Assembly (NCBI GenBank): GCA_021604665.1
Contig: BQJK01000001.1
Span: 806,001 to 870,000 of the forward strand
DNA length: 64,000 nucleotides
Source of the DNA: Rhodomicrobium sp.
GTDB taxonomy: Bacteria; Pseudomonadota; Alphaproteobacteria; Rhizobiales; HXMU1428-3
Direction of reading: 5' to 3'
This document shows, piece after piece, positions 27,132-36,621 of the stretch. How positions within the stretch are numbered: the first letter of the stretch is position 1; every line of letters starts with the position of its first letter. Made by a program: the position numbers and the translations under genes. Below the pieces are notes generated by a model. It saw nothing but the letters and a program-made list of their open reading frames with translations. It ran no database searches and had not been told where the DNA came from.

Positions 27132-28808
27132 CTACATATTCGGATAATTCGGCCCACCGCCCCCTTCAGGGGTTTCCCAGTTAATATTCTGCGCCGGGTC
27201 TTTAATATCACAGGTTTTACAATGCACACAGTTCTGCGCATTTATCTGGAAATAAGGCCCGCTTGCCTCATCCTCAATCACCTCATAAACCCCAGCCGGG
27301 CAATAGCGCTGCGCCGGCTCATCATAGAGCGGTAAATTCTTCTTGATCGGGATAGACGGGTCTTCCAGCTTCAGGTGAACCGGCTGGTCTTCTTCATGAT
27401 TGGTCGCTGAAATAAACACAGATGAAAGCTTATCAAATGTGATTTTCCCATCCGGCTTGGGATAATTAATCTTCGGCGCTTCACTAGCAAGTTTCAGTGT
27501 CTCATGATCAGGCTTACCATGGCCAAATGTATAGGAGAGGAACGGCAACAAGCTGTTCACCCACATATCAACACCGCCAAGCATAACCCCAAACACAGTG
27601 CCCAGCTTCGACCATAATGGCTTCACATTCCGCACACGCTTCAAGTCTTTATAAATTGCGCTCTTCTTGTAAAGCTCTTCATATCGGGTCAGCTCATCAT
27701 TCGCGCGCCCATCAGAAAGCGCTTCAGCAATTGCTTCCGCCGCCAGAATGCCAGAAAGCATCGCATTATGTGAGCCTTTGATGCGCGGCACATTCAACAT
27801 ACCCGCCGCACAGCCAAGCAAAGCCCCACCTTTAAACGTCAGCTTCGGTACAGATTGAAACCCACCTTCAGAAATCGCCCGCGCGCCATAAGCAATCCGT
27901 TTACCGCCTTCAAACAGCTCCTTCATATCCGGGTGCAGTTTAAATCTCTGAAATTCATCAAATGGTGAGAGATGCGGGTTTTGATAGTTGAGATGCACAA
28001 CAAACCCGACAGAAACCAGATTGTCTCCAAAGTGATAGAGGAAAGAGCCACCGCCTGTTTTATTATCCAGTGGCCAGCCCATTGTGTGCTGCACAGTGCC
28101 GGCTTTATGCTTCGAGGGGTCAATCTCCCAAAGCTCTTTAATTCCAATACCGTATTTTTGAAAATCGCTATCTTTATCAAGTTCAAACTTTTTGATCACC
28201 TGCTTCGTAAGAGAGCCGCGCACCCCTTCAGCCAGCAAAACATATTTCCCGCGCAGTTCCATGCCGCGCATAAAGCCATCTTTCGGCTTTCCATCATGAC
28301 CAACGCCCATATCACCGGTGGCAACACCAACAACCGCACCTTCATCATCATAAAGCATTTCAGCCGCAGCAAAGCCGGGGAAAATCTCAACCTCCAGCTC
28401 CTCAGCCTGCTCTCCAAGCCAGCGGCAAAGATTGGCAAGGCTAACAATATAATTGCCATGATTATTCATCAAAGGCGGCATAAAGAAATTAGGCAGTGTT
28501 ACCCCGCCAGCAGGGCCGAGAAACTGGAATTTATCAACTGTTACCTCAGTTTCAACCGGGGCACCCTTCTCTCTCCAATCCGGGATCAGCGCATCAAGAC
28601 CAATCGGGTCAATGACTGCACCAGAAAGAATATGCGCCCCAACTTCAGAGCCTTTTTCAAGCACAACAACAGAGAGCTCCTCCCCCCGTTCAGCAGCCTG
28701 TTGTTTGAGAGAAATTGCAGCAGAAAGACCAGCCGGCCCCGCCCCTACAATCACCACATCAAAATCCATAGACTCCCGTTCCGGAAGTTCCGCCTGCTGG
28801 TCAACCAT
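27132..28808 (-). CDS. Electron-transfer flavoprotein-ubiquinone oxidoreductase
   Basis: 558 residues, family-typical length. The enzyme passes electrons from reduced ETF to ubiquinone at the inner membrane and serves acyl-CoA and methylated-amine or choline-type dehydrogenases. The FAD motif DVVIVGAGPAGLSAAISLKQ is at about residues 18-37. The C-terminal CPAGVYEV (about 503) and CVHCKTCDIKDPAQNINW (about 526) hold the four cysteines of the [4Fe-4S] cluster. Its promoter is probably shared with the divergent gene at 29033. Confidence 0.97.
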   Translation of the reverse strand: MVDQQAELPERESMDFDVVIVGAGPAGLSAAISLKQQAAERGEELSVVVLEKGSEVGAHILSGAVIDPIGLDALIPDWREKGAPVETEVTVDKFQFLGPAGGVTLPNFFMPPLMNNHGNYIVSLANLCRWLGEQAEELEVEIFPGFAAAEMLYDDEGAVVGVATGDMGVGHDGKPKDGFMRGMELRGKYVLLAEGVRGSLTKQVIKKFELDKDSDFQKYGIGIKELWEIDPSKHKAGTVQHTMGWPLDNKTGGGSFLYHFGDNLVSVGFVVHLNYQNPHLSPFDEFQRFKLHPDMKELFEGGKRIAYGARAISEGGFQSVPKLTFKGGALLGCAAGMLNVPRIKGSHNAMLSGILAAEAIAEALSDGRANDELTRYEELYKKSAIYKDLKRVRNVKPLWSKLGTVFGVMLGGVDMWVNSLLPFLSYTFGHGKPDHETLKLASEAPKINYPKPDGKITFDKLSSVFISATNHEEDQPVHLKLEDPSIPIKKNLPLYDEPAQRYCPAGVYEVIEDEASGPYFQINAQNCVHCKTCDIKDPAQNINWETPEGGGGPNYPNM

Positions 28809-29032
28809 GAAAGTCTCCTAAATCACCGGGAAAAGCACATCATTATATTAATCGTGTGGACTATCACCAGCAAACATCACCATTTTCTTAAACCTTCAGG
28901 GCAGTTAGCCCCCAATCTTCAGAAAAATCTTTATGGTGAAGCTTTTCGGTATACAGCCCCAATTCTTTTACAAGGGCCAGTGGCCCATGTTAGAAGTTAA
29001 ATCGCGAAATCACCCATGGGGCAAGGTCACAA

Positions 29033-29968
29033 ATGGAAAAACTACCTGAAAACCTCCTGAAAACTTACAACTTTCGGGCAGTTTTAAGCTGGTATGGCGA
29101 GATGGGTATAGATACAGCCATCGGAGAGCAGCCCATAAACTGGTTAGAGAGCGCAAAAACCATAGACCAAAGCCTCATCGCCAGAGCCCGAAAAAAGGCC
29201 AAACCACGCGCAGACCAAAGCCCCGCGAAAGCCTTTCTGAATTCTCAAAAACAGCAAAACAATACGGCAAACGACCAGACAGGCGATAGAAAAGAGCAGC
29301 GCAAATCTCTACTACCAAATTCTGACCAACAAAGATCTGTAGCACCGCCGCCAAAAACCGCCCCCCTCACCATCCCTTCTTTAGAGCTGGCAAAACAACT
29401 GGCGTCTCAAGGTACAAGCCTCACAGACCTAAAAAATGCACTTGAATCTTTTGATGGTTGCGGCTTAAAACGCACCGCGAAAAACCTCGTTTTTTCACGC
29501 GGCGCTGAAACCGCCAAACTGATGATAATCGGTGAAGCCCCCGGCCGTGATGAAGATATCGTCGGCAAACCATTCGTTGGCCGCGCCGGAGAGTTGCTGG
29601 ATAAAATGCTTGCTGCCATTAAGCTGGAGGAAAGCCAGGTTCATATCACTAACATCGTTTATTGGCGCCCGCCCGGCAACCGCACCCCCTCAGCTGAAGA
29701 AGGGCTGATCTGTCGCCCCTTCCTTAATCGGCAGATAGAGCTGGTCGCCCCTGAACTAATCTTGTTCCTTGGCGGGGCAGCGGCAAAACAAATTTATGAA
29801 ACCCAAACCGGCATCACCAAATTGCGCGGGAAATGGAAACAGCTTGAAATTGACGGCAAGAGCTATCAGACAATGGCCACTTTGCACCCGGCCTATCTAC
29901 TCCGCACCCCAATTGCCAAACGGCTTGTGTGGCAAGATCTGCAAAAAATACAATCAAGCCTACAATAA
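29033..29968 (+). CDS. Family 4-type uracil-DNA glycosylase without full iron-sulfur ligands
   Basis: 311 residues. After a polar N-terminal extension (about 1-110) comes a family 4-like UDG core: LMIIGEAPGRDEDIVGKPFV (about 163-182), AGELLDKMLAAI, NIVYWRPPGNRTPS and MATLHPAYLLRTP. The canonical cluster uses a C-x2-C pair, a cysteine just before RPPGN, and one near PFL. Here C143 and C227 remain, but the second position is K146 and the third is W211. I recall alphaproteobacterial homologues with the same replacements, so this looks like a stable subgroup rather than a sequencing error. It should remove uracil from DNA, but that is unproven. Confidence 0.88.
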   Translation: MEKLPENLLKTYNFRAVLSWYGEMGIDTAIGEQPINWLESAKTIDQSLIARARKKAKPRADQSPAKAFLNSQKQQNNTANDQTGDRKEQRKSLLPNSDQQRSVAPPPKTAPLTIPSLELAKQLASQGTSLTDLKNALESFDGCGLKRTAKNLVFSRGAETAKLMIIGEAPGRDEDIVGKPFVGRAGELLDKMLAAIKLEESQVHITNIVYWRPPGNRTPSAEEGLICRPFLNRQIELVAPELILFLGGAAAKQIYETQTGITKLRGKWKQLEIDGKSYQTMATLHPAYLLRTPIAKRLVWQDLQKIQSSLQ

Positions 29969-30071
29969 ATAATAACCTAAATTATCAATAGCAATTGCGG
30001 TTGAAACATAGTCATAAACAACAAACTGCGTCATAAGCGACAAGTGATTAACAACCAGGAACCTTAATCAA

Positions 30072-30608
30072 ATGGCAGGCATAGACGAAACCCTCCCCTT
30101 CACACCGGTCTCCATCGCGGTTATGACCGTTTCAGATACCAGAACAGAAAAAGATGATAAGTCCGGCACTTTGCTTGCTAATATGCTGCAAGAGCATGGC
30201 CACATCCTCGCAGATCAGGCGATCATCAGAGATGACATTGCTAAAATTCAAAGCAAGGTAAAAGATTGGGTCTCTGATAAATCAATAGATGTCATCATCA
30301 CAACCGGCGGCACCGGCTTCACCGGCAGAGATGTAACACCAGAAGCTGTGCGCCCCTTATTCCATAAAGAAATAGATGGCTTTTCTGCGCTTTTTCATCA
30401 GATCTCCTTTGAAAAAGTTGGCACCTCCACCTGCCAGTCCAGAGCTTGCGGCGGCCTCATTGAAGACACCTTCATATTTTGTGTGCCCGGCTCCCCCGGT
30501 GCTTGCAAAGATGCCTGGCATGGCATCCTGAAATTTCAACTGGATAGCCGCCATAAACCCTGCAACTTCGTAGAAATCATGCCCCGACTGATGGAACATA
30601 AAGCGTAG
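30072..30608 (+). CDS. moaB: MoaB-family molybdopterin biosynthesis protein
   Basis: 178 residues. MoaB/MogA proteins adenylylate molybdopterin before metal insertion. The signature TTGGTGFTGRDVTPEAV (about residues 76-92), the SxxR pattern in CQSRACGGL and the loop FCVPGSPGACKDAW (about 137-150) are clear. A molybdenum or tungsten cofactor is needed by the formate dehydrogenase encoded about 14 kb away, but the two are not in one operon. The ribosome site CAGGA is upstream. Confidence 0.95.
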   Translation: MAGIDETLPFTPVSIAVMTVSDTRTEKDDKSGTLLANMLQEHGHILADQAIIRDDIAKIQSKVKDWVSDKSIDVIITTGGTGFTGRDVTPEAVRPLFHKEIDGFSALFHQISFEKVGTSTCQSRACGGLIEDTFIFCVPGSPGACKDAWHGILKFQLDSRHKPCNFVEIMPRLMEHKA

Positions 30609-31008
30609 AGGAGACGATACGAGGGGGAATAGCATATAGATGAGCGCCGATTGTGTGAGCCCCCCGCGCTCGATAGCCCATTTGCCAAGATCAAAAAACT
30701 AATCTGCATGTTAATCAAATTCAGCGCTATTTATGCCAAAATTTGATGGAATCACTCATCAGGTGAAGTGATTTGCGCCCGACATGAGAGACAGACACAA
30801 AATCAAATCCCCTTTATTTTGAGCTCAAAAATCACAAGCCCTTGAAATAAATTCATATTTAAAGGACAAACGGACGGTGAAAGCGGCTCTCCTTATTTGG
30901 GATATAAAGTCACTCCATAGTCATTTCAATGCGGCAGCTCAGTTCATTAAGCAGCGCTGTAGGGCATATCGGGGAAATCTATTTGAGAAACGGGTTTTAT
31001 AAAATTTA
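30609..31008. other. Intergenic region between moaB and the DUF882 gene
   Basis: About 400 bases. No gene, repeat or terminator stands out. It presumably contains the promoter for the gene at 31009. Confidence 0.4.
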
Positions 31009-32379
31009 ATGCATTCGCTATTTTTGCGTACAAGCCGCTTTCATCGCGGCATAGCAACAATCTGCATTACTGCCATTATGCTCAGCTGCATCACAGCCGA
31101 CAAGCTATATGGCGGCCCCGAAGGCGCGCGCACAATTTGGATTTATAACATCCATACCAAAGAAACCCTCAAAACCGTTTATAAACGCAGCGGTAAATAC
31201 ATCCCCAGCGCCATGAAAAAGGTCAACCACATCATGCGGGACTGGCGGCGCAATGAACCACGCATCATGCGCCCGGACCTTATCGACCTCATGTGGGAAA
31301 TGCACACGCAGCTCGGCTCAAGAAAACCTATTTTCCTCATTTCCGGCTATCGCTCCGCCAAAACCAATAACAAGCTGCGCAAAACCCGCGGCGGTCAGGC
31401 AAAGAAAAGCCGCCACATTCTCGGCATGGCGGCTGATGTTCACTTCCCCGATGTTCCAATACGTGAACTACGAGATAGCGCCCTCATCCGCCAGCGCGGC
31501 GGCGTTGGCTATTACCCCACTTCCGGTCTGCCGTTTGTTCACATGGATGTTGGCCGCGTCCGTCACTGGCCCCGCATCTCTCGCCCACAACTTGCAGCAC
31601 TCTTCCCATCAGGTCGCAGCAAGCATGTGCCAAGAGGTGGCCGCCCGCTGACCAAAGCTGATGCCATTAAATACGGTGCTGCCAAATATGTCGCCAAGCT
31701 GAGACGAACTCAGCTTGCCCGCCGTAACCTGCGCCGGACTGGCAGAGAAACAGCAATCGCCAGTTTAACACCGCCGCCGCCAACACTTAAAAGAACACCG
31801 CCAGCAACGCCCCCCTATGCGCGTAAAGATCTGGATAATAAAATAGCGGCCCTCGAAACCCGTTCACCGCTACAAATGAACAAGCTGCCAGCTAATCCAC
31901 CAGCACCACCCGCAAATATCAAATCTCCCAAACCACCAGAAACACCCTGGTGGCGGAATAAAACCATTGCTGGTTTAGAGCCCTCCCTCACAAAAATTGA
32001 GGAAGAAAGAGAGCTTGTGCAACTCGCCTCGATAGATACAAGCATGCCAAAACACTGGCAAAGCTTCACGCCGCCAAAAAAACCAAAGATTATTGAAGAA
32101 GCAAACATCGCCTATTCACCAGAGGTGGATGATGAGCATCCAGACGAATTAAACTACCGGCCTTTTTCTCTAAGCCCCCTGATGACAGATAAACCGGTTG
32201 CTGAAGATGAAGAGCTCGCAAAACTCAGCCCGCCTGACTATGCCCAAACCAGCGTTATTCTCACCGATCAGCGCAATTATGAATCGGCATATTTTCGCCC
32301 CGGACTGCAATACGCACATCTAAGATGGGCAAATCAGTTTATTGGCCGGGTAGCTGATAGCATAAATAACAAACGCTAA
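31009..32379 (+). CDS. DUF882/YcbK-type periplasmic peptidase-like protein
   Basis: 456 residues. An N-terminal export signal (about residues 10-30) precedes a DUF882 domain (about 40-200) related to M15 D-Ala-D-Ala metallopeptidases. Zinc-site motifs are visible: ISGYRSAKTN, SRHILGMAADVHFPD and GVGYYPTSGLPFVHMDVG followed by RHWPR. The C-terminal half (about 215-456) is Pro/Lys-rich and low-complexity, probably disordered or wall-spanning. E. coli MepK (YcbK), a relative, cleaves 3-3 peptide crosslinks in peptidoglycan; a similar role is inferred. Confidence 0.9.
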   Translation: MHSLFLRTSRFHRGIATICITAIMLSCITADKLYGGPEGARTIWIYNIHTKETLKTVYKRSGKYIPSAMKKVNHIMRDWRRNEPRIMRPDLIDLMWEMHTQLGSRKPIFLISGYRSAKTNNKLRKTRGGQAKKSRHILGMAADVHFPDVPIRELRDSALIRQRGGVGYYPTSGLPFVHMDVGRVRHWPRISRPQLAALFPSGRSKHVPRGGRPLTKADAIKYGAAKYVAKLRRTQLARRNLRRTGRETAIASLTPPPPTLKRTPPATPPYARKDLDNKIAALETRSPLQMNKLPANPPAPPANIKSPKPPETPWWRNKTIAGLEPSLTKIEEERELVQLASIDTSMPKHWQSFTPPKKPKIIEEANIAYSPEVDDEHPDELNYRPFSLSPLMTDKPVAEDEELAKLSPPDYAQTSVILTDQRNYESAYFRPGLQYAHLRWANQFIGRVADSINNKR

Positions 32380-32919
32380 TCTGAAGCAATAAGCTGCCCC
32401 TCTATGCTGCTGCCTCCAAACTGCACATAAGCGACAAGTAACACCACACGGCGTCAACGACCCTCAGAATTATCTCATGATTTCACTGAGTTATGAGGTC
32501 ATCACAGCACCATATCAGCAGCCACCTCCAAAGCCCTCAAAACGTTGACACAAAATATACACGTGCTTAAGTAGTATTTATAACTATCCAGCAGAGATAC
32601 ACGCCCTTATTATTTAATGATAGTTTTATGAGAAAAAGTATTGTAGCCATTAAGGCTAGTTCTATACAACAAACAACAAGCAATACATAAGCACAAACAC
32701 CAAGATTAACTTGCACTATGCAGTCTAGCCATAAGTCTAATCAACCTTACAGCAAGAGAATAACAGAAGGGATCATTAAGTCTCGCACAACAACAAAAAA
32801 CCCCACAATGAGACTTAAATGAAAGGATGAAACACTTAATGACCAGATCAATAGTGCCGCACATCACCGATAGCATTATAAACACGATCCTTTTTAATCG
32901 TGTAGATGGGAGAAACAGA
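32380..32919. other. Intergenic region upstream of the beta-propeller gene
   Basis: About 540 bases with no gene. A perfect TTGACA is at 32545-32550, with a poor TAAGTA about 17 bases later, so it is a possible but weak promoter. The start of the downstream gene was placed at 32920, with upstream in-frame codons to 32827 disregarded. Confidence 0.4.
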
Positions 32920-33930
32920 ATGAACCTCAGCATAAAGTCAATCTCAACAACAGCCGCCTGTACAGGCGCTTTACTGCTCACGCTTCTAACCGCCACACCA
33001 GCCGCCATCACCCCTGCTCACGCCTACACCGTCTATATCAGTAATGAAAAAGACGACACCATCACGATCATTGATAGTAAAACAATGAAGGTCACAGACA
33101 CCATCAAAGTTGGCCAACGCCCAAGAGGCATCATCCTCTCCAAAGACGAAAAATATCTACTGGTCTGCGCTAGCGATGATGACACAGTAGAAGTGATAGA
33201 CCGCGCCACCAAAAAGATTGTCAAAACCCTCCCCTCCGGGCCAGACCCTGAACTTTTCATTCTCCACCCCTCAGGCAACCCGCTCTATATCGCCAATGAA
33301 GATGACAACATGGTCACTATTGTAGATATCGAGAATAACAAGGTACTCAACGAAGTACCCGTCGGCGTTGAACCAGAAGGCATGGGAATTAGCCCTGATG
33401 GTAAAACTATCGTCAACACATCTGAGACCACAAATATGGTTCATTTCATTGATTCCGATAGCCACGAAATTACCCATAATGTTCTGGTTGACCAGCGCCC
33501 CCGCGTCGCGATTTACAACCACTCTGGCTCACGCGTTTGGTCGTCTTCTGAAATTGGTGGCACCGTCAATATCATTGATGCAAATACCAAAGAGATCATC
33601 AAAAAGATCACCTTTAAAATCCCGGGCGTTACCCAAGATACAATCCAACCTGTTGGCATTCGCCTCAACAAAGATGACAGCAAAGCCTTTGTGGCACTTG
33701 GCCCATCAAACCGCGTTGCGGTGATTAATACCAAAACTTTTGAGGTCGAAAAATATCTGCTTGTAGGCCAGCGCGTCTGGAACCTAGGTTTCACCCCGGA
33801 TTACAAAATGCTCTACACCACCAATGGCACCAGCAACGATGTCTCCGTCATCGATGTAGAGAATTTGAAAGTTGTCAAAACAATCAGTGTTGGCCGCTAC
33901 CCCTGGGGCGTTGCAATCGCCAAAGAGTAA
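32920..33930 (+). CDS. Quinoprotein-associated periplasmic YVTN beta-propeller protein
   Basis: 336 residues from the ATG at 32920, which begins a signal peptide (cleavage near AHAYT) and has GGGAGA upstream. The mature protein is a YVTN-type propeller: repeats such as TVYISNEKDDTITIIDSKTM, PLYIANEDDNMVTIVDIENN and LYTTNGTSNDVSVIDVENLK recur about every 42 residues. This resembles the 'PQQ-dependent catabolism-associated beta-propeller' family (TIGR03866) found near quinoprotein dehydrogenases. Its role is unknown. Here it lies a few genes from xoxF, which supports that association. Confidence 0.88.
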   Translation: MNLSIKSISTTAACTGALLLTLLTATPAAITPAHAYTVYISNEKDDTITIIDSKTMKVTDTIKVGQRPRGIILSKDEKYLLVCASDDDTVEVIDRATKKIVKTLPSGPDPELFILHPSGNPLYIANEDDNMVTIVDIENNKVLNEVPVGVEPEGMGISPDGKTIVNTSETTNMVHFIDSDSHEITHNVLVDQRPRVAIYNHSGSRVWSSSEIGGTVNIIDANTKEIIKKITFKIPGVTQDTIQPVGIRLNKDDSKAFVALGPSNRVAVINTKTFEVEKYLLVGQRVWNLGFTPDYKMLYTTNGTSNDVSVIDVENLKVVKTISVGRYPWGVAIAKE

Positions 33931-34263
33931 GTCATTTCACCTGAGAGCCAGGCCAACATTTTAGTCTGAGGGCAGATACAAAATAATCTTGCGTCTCGCC
34001 CTCAGCTCACGGAACGAATGGCTAAAATTACAACTGATAACCGCCAGAGATTTGCCACAATATCTCTGGCACACTACACTAGATAGAGACAAAAAATAAA
34101 AACTCCCCGCTTAAAAATCGCAGGGTAAATCAGTAAAATTGCAGCTTATGGGAGAAGGTAAAAACATATGGTAGCTAACGTTAAAGCCCCAATGAGAGAG
34201 GCTCGCTCACCAATTAACGCCGCAAGCCCAGAGAAGCAGAGATATCATAAGAAACCAGGAAAC
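33931..34263. other. Intergenic region with a perfect hairpin
   Basis: About 330 bases. GCCAGAGAT at 34043-34051 pairs with ATCTCTGGC at 34062-34070. No T-run follows, so it may be an mRNA-processing or stabilising hairpin rather than a terminator. Otherwise I see nothing. Confidence 0.5.
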
Positions 34264-34893
34264 ATGCCCCGGTTAATTACCTCAGCTCTGCTTGCCCTTC
34301 TCATCTCCTCCCCAGCCCATGCTTATAAGGAAGATAAAAACTGGCCCTGCATTCAAGCTAAGGTTGAGAAGTTATCAGCCGGCCAAATGTGGCCAAACCT
34401 AACCACAAAAGCTGATGATCAAAGCTGGCGAGACGATAAAACAATTACGGCTCTTGTAGAGCAACTATTGCCGCGTCGTACCACGCTTGAGGAAACAGAA
34501 AAAATTATCAAAGAGTTCGCCGAAAAACATAAGGGCCCAAATCTCAACATCGCCCTCGAAAAAACATATCTCGGCCTCCTCACTGAGATTAATACCATCC
34601 GCGCAGAAATCATCAGCGGCATCGGACGCTTTAGCAATCGTCAGAAAGTTTTGGTAAAACGCATCACAGAATCCCGGCACAAAATCACCGACTATGAAAA
34701 GAAAGACATAGCCGGCACACTAACCAAAGAAGAAGACAGTCAATTAGTAAAGCTGGAACAAGCACTTGAATGGGACCAGCGCATCCATGAAGAACGCGAA
34801 CAATCACTGGAATTTGTTTGCGAGGCCCCTGTGCTACTGGAACAACGCCTCTTCACCCTGGCCCGACAGCTGCAAAAATACACCAATTCCTGA
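34264..34893 (+). CDS. Secreted helical protein of unknown function near xoxF
   Basis: 209 residues from the ATG at 34264, which begins a signal peptide (MPRLITSALLALLISSPAHA) and has AGGA upstream; an in-frame ATG at 34168 would hide that signal. The mature protein starts YKEDKNWPCIQAKVEKLSAG and is largely helical, with two cysteines (one at WPCIQ, one at EFVCEAP). I do not know the family. Position between the quinoprotein-associated propeller and the xox genes suggests a periplasmic role in methanol oxidation, by context only. Confidence 0.8.
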   Translation: MPRLITSALLALLISSPAHAYKEDKNWPCIQAKVEKLSAGQMWPNLTTKADDQSWRDDKTITALVEQLLPRRTTLEETEKIIKEFAEKHKGPNLNIALEKTYLGLLTEINTIRAEIISGIGRFSNRQKVLVKRITESRHKITDYEKKDIAGTLTKEEDSQLVKLEQALEWDQRIHEEREQSLEFVCEAPVLLEQRLFTLARQLQKYTNS

Positions 34894-34951
34894 TGGCAAA
34901 AGGCATAAGGCTAAAAAGGCTAAGCTTAGCTCAGAACAGACAAGCAAAAAG

Positions 34952-34989
34952 AAAAGAGCCAACGGGGAATAAAACCCGTTGGCTCTTTT
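34952..34989. terminator. Bidirectional terminator between the 34264 gene and xoxJ
   Basis: AAAAGAGCCAACGGG pairs perfectly with CCCGTTGGCTCTTTT, a 15-bp stem with an 8-base loop, flanked by A-run and T-run. It serves both convergent genes. Confidence 0.92.
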
Positions 34990-35092
34990 GTATGTTTATA
35001 GAAGTATTTGAAGAGGCTGCCCAGAAAGGAATAAGCTCAAAACACACCAACATTTAAGAAGTTCAAATTGAAGTGTTACAAACCAGGCGCTT

Positions 35093-35941
35093 TTAACCAG
35101 CTGGCTTAATCAACTCTCCAGCTTCATCAATGAGCGGCACCCCATACTCCACTAGGATCTTGTTTATATCATCCTGGCGGCGGCGAATAATCCGGTTAAG
35201 CTGGCGCTTCCAAACCTTCTCCCGGCGGCGCACGCCAAATGTTATGCGATACGACATCCGCGGCCCAACCGTCTCATGTATAAGCGGCACGACCGTTAGC
35301 TTCTTATCAGCTTTCTCAGCAAAATAGCCACCAATCGGCCCCCAAAGCAGGCCGATATCAAGCCGCCCTTCAGAAATATCCGCAATCATCTCCTCAGCCG
35401 GAGAATAATAACGACGGTCAACCATCCGGTGAAAAGATTTAATGTTATCTAGTAGCTTATTCTCAGCCAAAATAGAAACTGGCGGCGTCCCGGCAATCAC
35501 CCCAATTTTCATGGGTTTAATACGCGGATCATTCAGGCTTTTAAACCCTTCAAGCTCTCCGTCCCGGTGAATAAGAACATAGGAAGTTCTGTAATAAGGG
35601 TTGCTATTAAGCACAAGCTCATGGGTCGCCACATATCCAATAATGATATCGCAACGCTTTTTATCAAGTGTTTGACGGATAAAGCCGATTGATTGCGGAA
35701 ACCAGGTATACTTGATCGGCACATCAAGCTCTTCAGAAATTATCTCAGCAATCTTATTCTCGAACCCCTCGCCCTTTTTATTTGAAAAAGGCAGGTTAGA
35801 CGGGTCCGCACAAACCCGAAGCTGGCTACGGTCAACCAGTTCAGAAGTTTGCGCCATTGCTAAAGAGCCACCAGCCGCCCAGCTCAAAATGAGCGAGGCG
35901 GTTGTAGCAGAGGCAAATAATTTTAACTGTCGCCAAAGCAT
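35093..35941 (-). CDS. xoxJ: XoxJ, periplasmic solute-binding-like partner of methanol dehydrogenase
   Basis: 282 residues with a signal peptide (cleavage near AMAQT). The fold is an extracellular solute-binding protein family 3 domain: QLRVCADPSNLPFSNKKGEG at about residues 40-59, then IAEIISEELDVPIKYTWFPQ and later DIGLLWGPIGGYF. In XoxF systems this protein is needed for full activity and is thought to help activate the dehydrogenase rather than transport a solute. It overlaps xoxG by 19 bases and is the last gene of the xoxFGJ operon. Confidence 0.95.
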   Translation of the reverse strand: MLWRQLKLFASATTASLILSWAAGGSLAMAQTSELVDRSQLRVCADPSNLPFSNKKGEGFENKIAEIISEELDVPIKYTWFPQSIGFIRQTLDKKRCDIIIGYVATHELVLNSNPYYRTSYVLIHRDGELEGFKSLNDPRIKPMKIGVIAGTPPVSILAENKLLDNIKSFHRMVDRRYYSPAEEMIADISEGRLDIGLLWGPIGGYFAEKADKKLTVVPLIHETVGPRMSYRITFGVRRREKVWKRQLNRIIRRRQDDINKILVEYGVPLIDEAGELIKPAG

Positions 35942-36486
35942 TCTGCTTCTTCTTCCCGTATATCTTTAGATTTAGCTTCTTTCTTCATAACCCTATGCGG
36001 AATTGGTCCAAGCACACCATCAGCACGGGCTTTAAGATAGAGATAAAAGTCATCCAGGAAACACATCACATTTTTATTGTTACCAAAAGATGGCATTGAA
36101 TTAACGGAGCCATCTGGCTGTTTGACCGAACGGCCATTCACAACCACATCCCTAAATTTTTCATACGATAATGTCTTGAGGCTTGTTGCAAGTGCCGGCG
36201 CAAAACTACTACCAAGGCCGAGCGGCCCGTGACAGACATGGCATTCAGCGTGGTAACGACGATTGCCATTAAAAGTTAGCCAGTCCCATTCATCTTTATC
36301 ATTTTTATTATAAATAGGGTTGTCACTCTCTTTTAGGAAGTACTTCCCATCTTCTTTATATGACTCGCCAGGGGACTTATATACCACCTCATTCGAGGCA
36401 CCATCATCAGCGGCAATGCTGACGGCATGAACTGAAACAAACAAAACTGAAGCAAGTCCAATCGAAGTGAACACTCTTCTCATCAT
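35923..36486 (-). CDS. xoxG: XoxG, cytochrome c partner of XoxF
   Basis: About 187 residues from the ATG at 36486; neighbouring starts at 36525 and 36483 are possible, but GGAGG lies 12 bases upstream of 36486. A signal peptide ends near SIAADDG. One haem site, CHVCH (about residues 82-86), and a candidate axial methionine in NSMPSFGNN are visible. The cytochrome accepts electrons from XoxF in the periplasm and passes them toward the respiratory chain. It follows xoxF, with a strong hairpin between. Confidence 0.94.
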   Translation of the reverse strand: MMRRVFTSIGLASVLFVSVHAVSIAADDGASNEVVYKSPGESYKEDGKYFLKESDNPIYNKNDKDEWDWLTFNGNRRYHAECHVCHGPLGLGSSFAPALATSLKTLSYEKFRDVVVNGRSVKQPDGSVNSMPSFGNNKNVMCFLDDFYLYLKARADGVLGPIPHRVMKKEAKSKDIREEEAECFGDS

Positions 36487-36556
36487 ATCCTCATTCATCC
36501 TCCCGATGAAATTCTTAATCTTCATATATTTTTATTATCATTAGAAACGTATAAAA

Positions 36557-36588
36557 GGGCCCAGCAGCATAATTATGTTGCTGGGCCC
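36557..36588 (-). terminator. Strong hairpin between xoxF and xoxG
   Basis: On the minus strand GGGCCCAGCA pairs with TGCTGGGCCC, and CATAATTATG continues the stem inside, giving about 14 bp. TTTT follows. It looks like a leaky terminator or a processing site that would lower xoxG/xoxJ expression relative to xoxF. Confidence 0.75.
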
Positions 36589-36621
36589 ACACCCTAGTCG
36601 AATGGAGCGTAACTCAGCGAC

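Noticed and set aside
27972-29000. A 342-codon open frame on the plus strand
   Set aside because: It is antisense to the ETF-ubiquinone oxidoreductase gene, whose protein is clear; the frame has no domain features.
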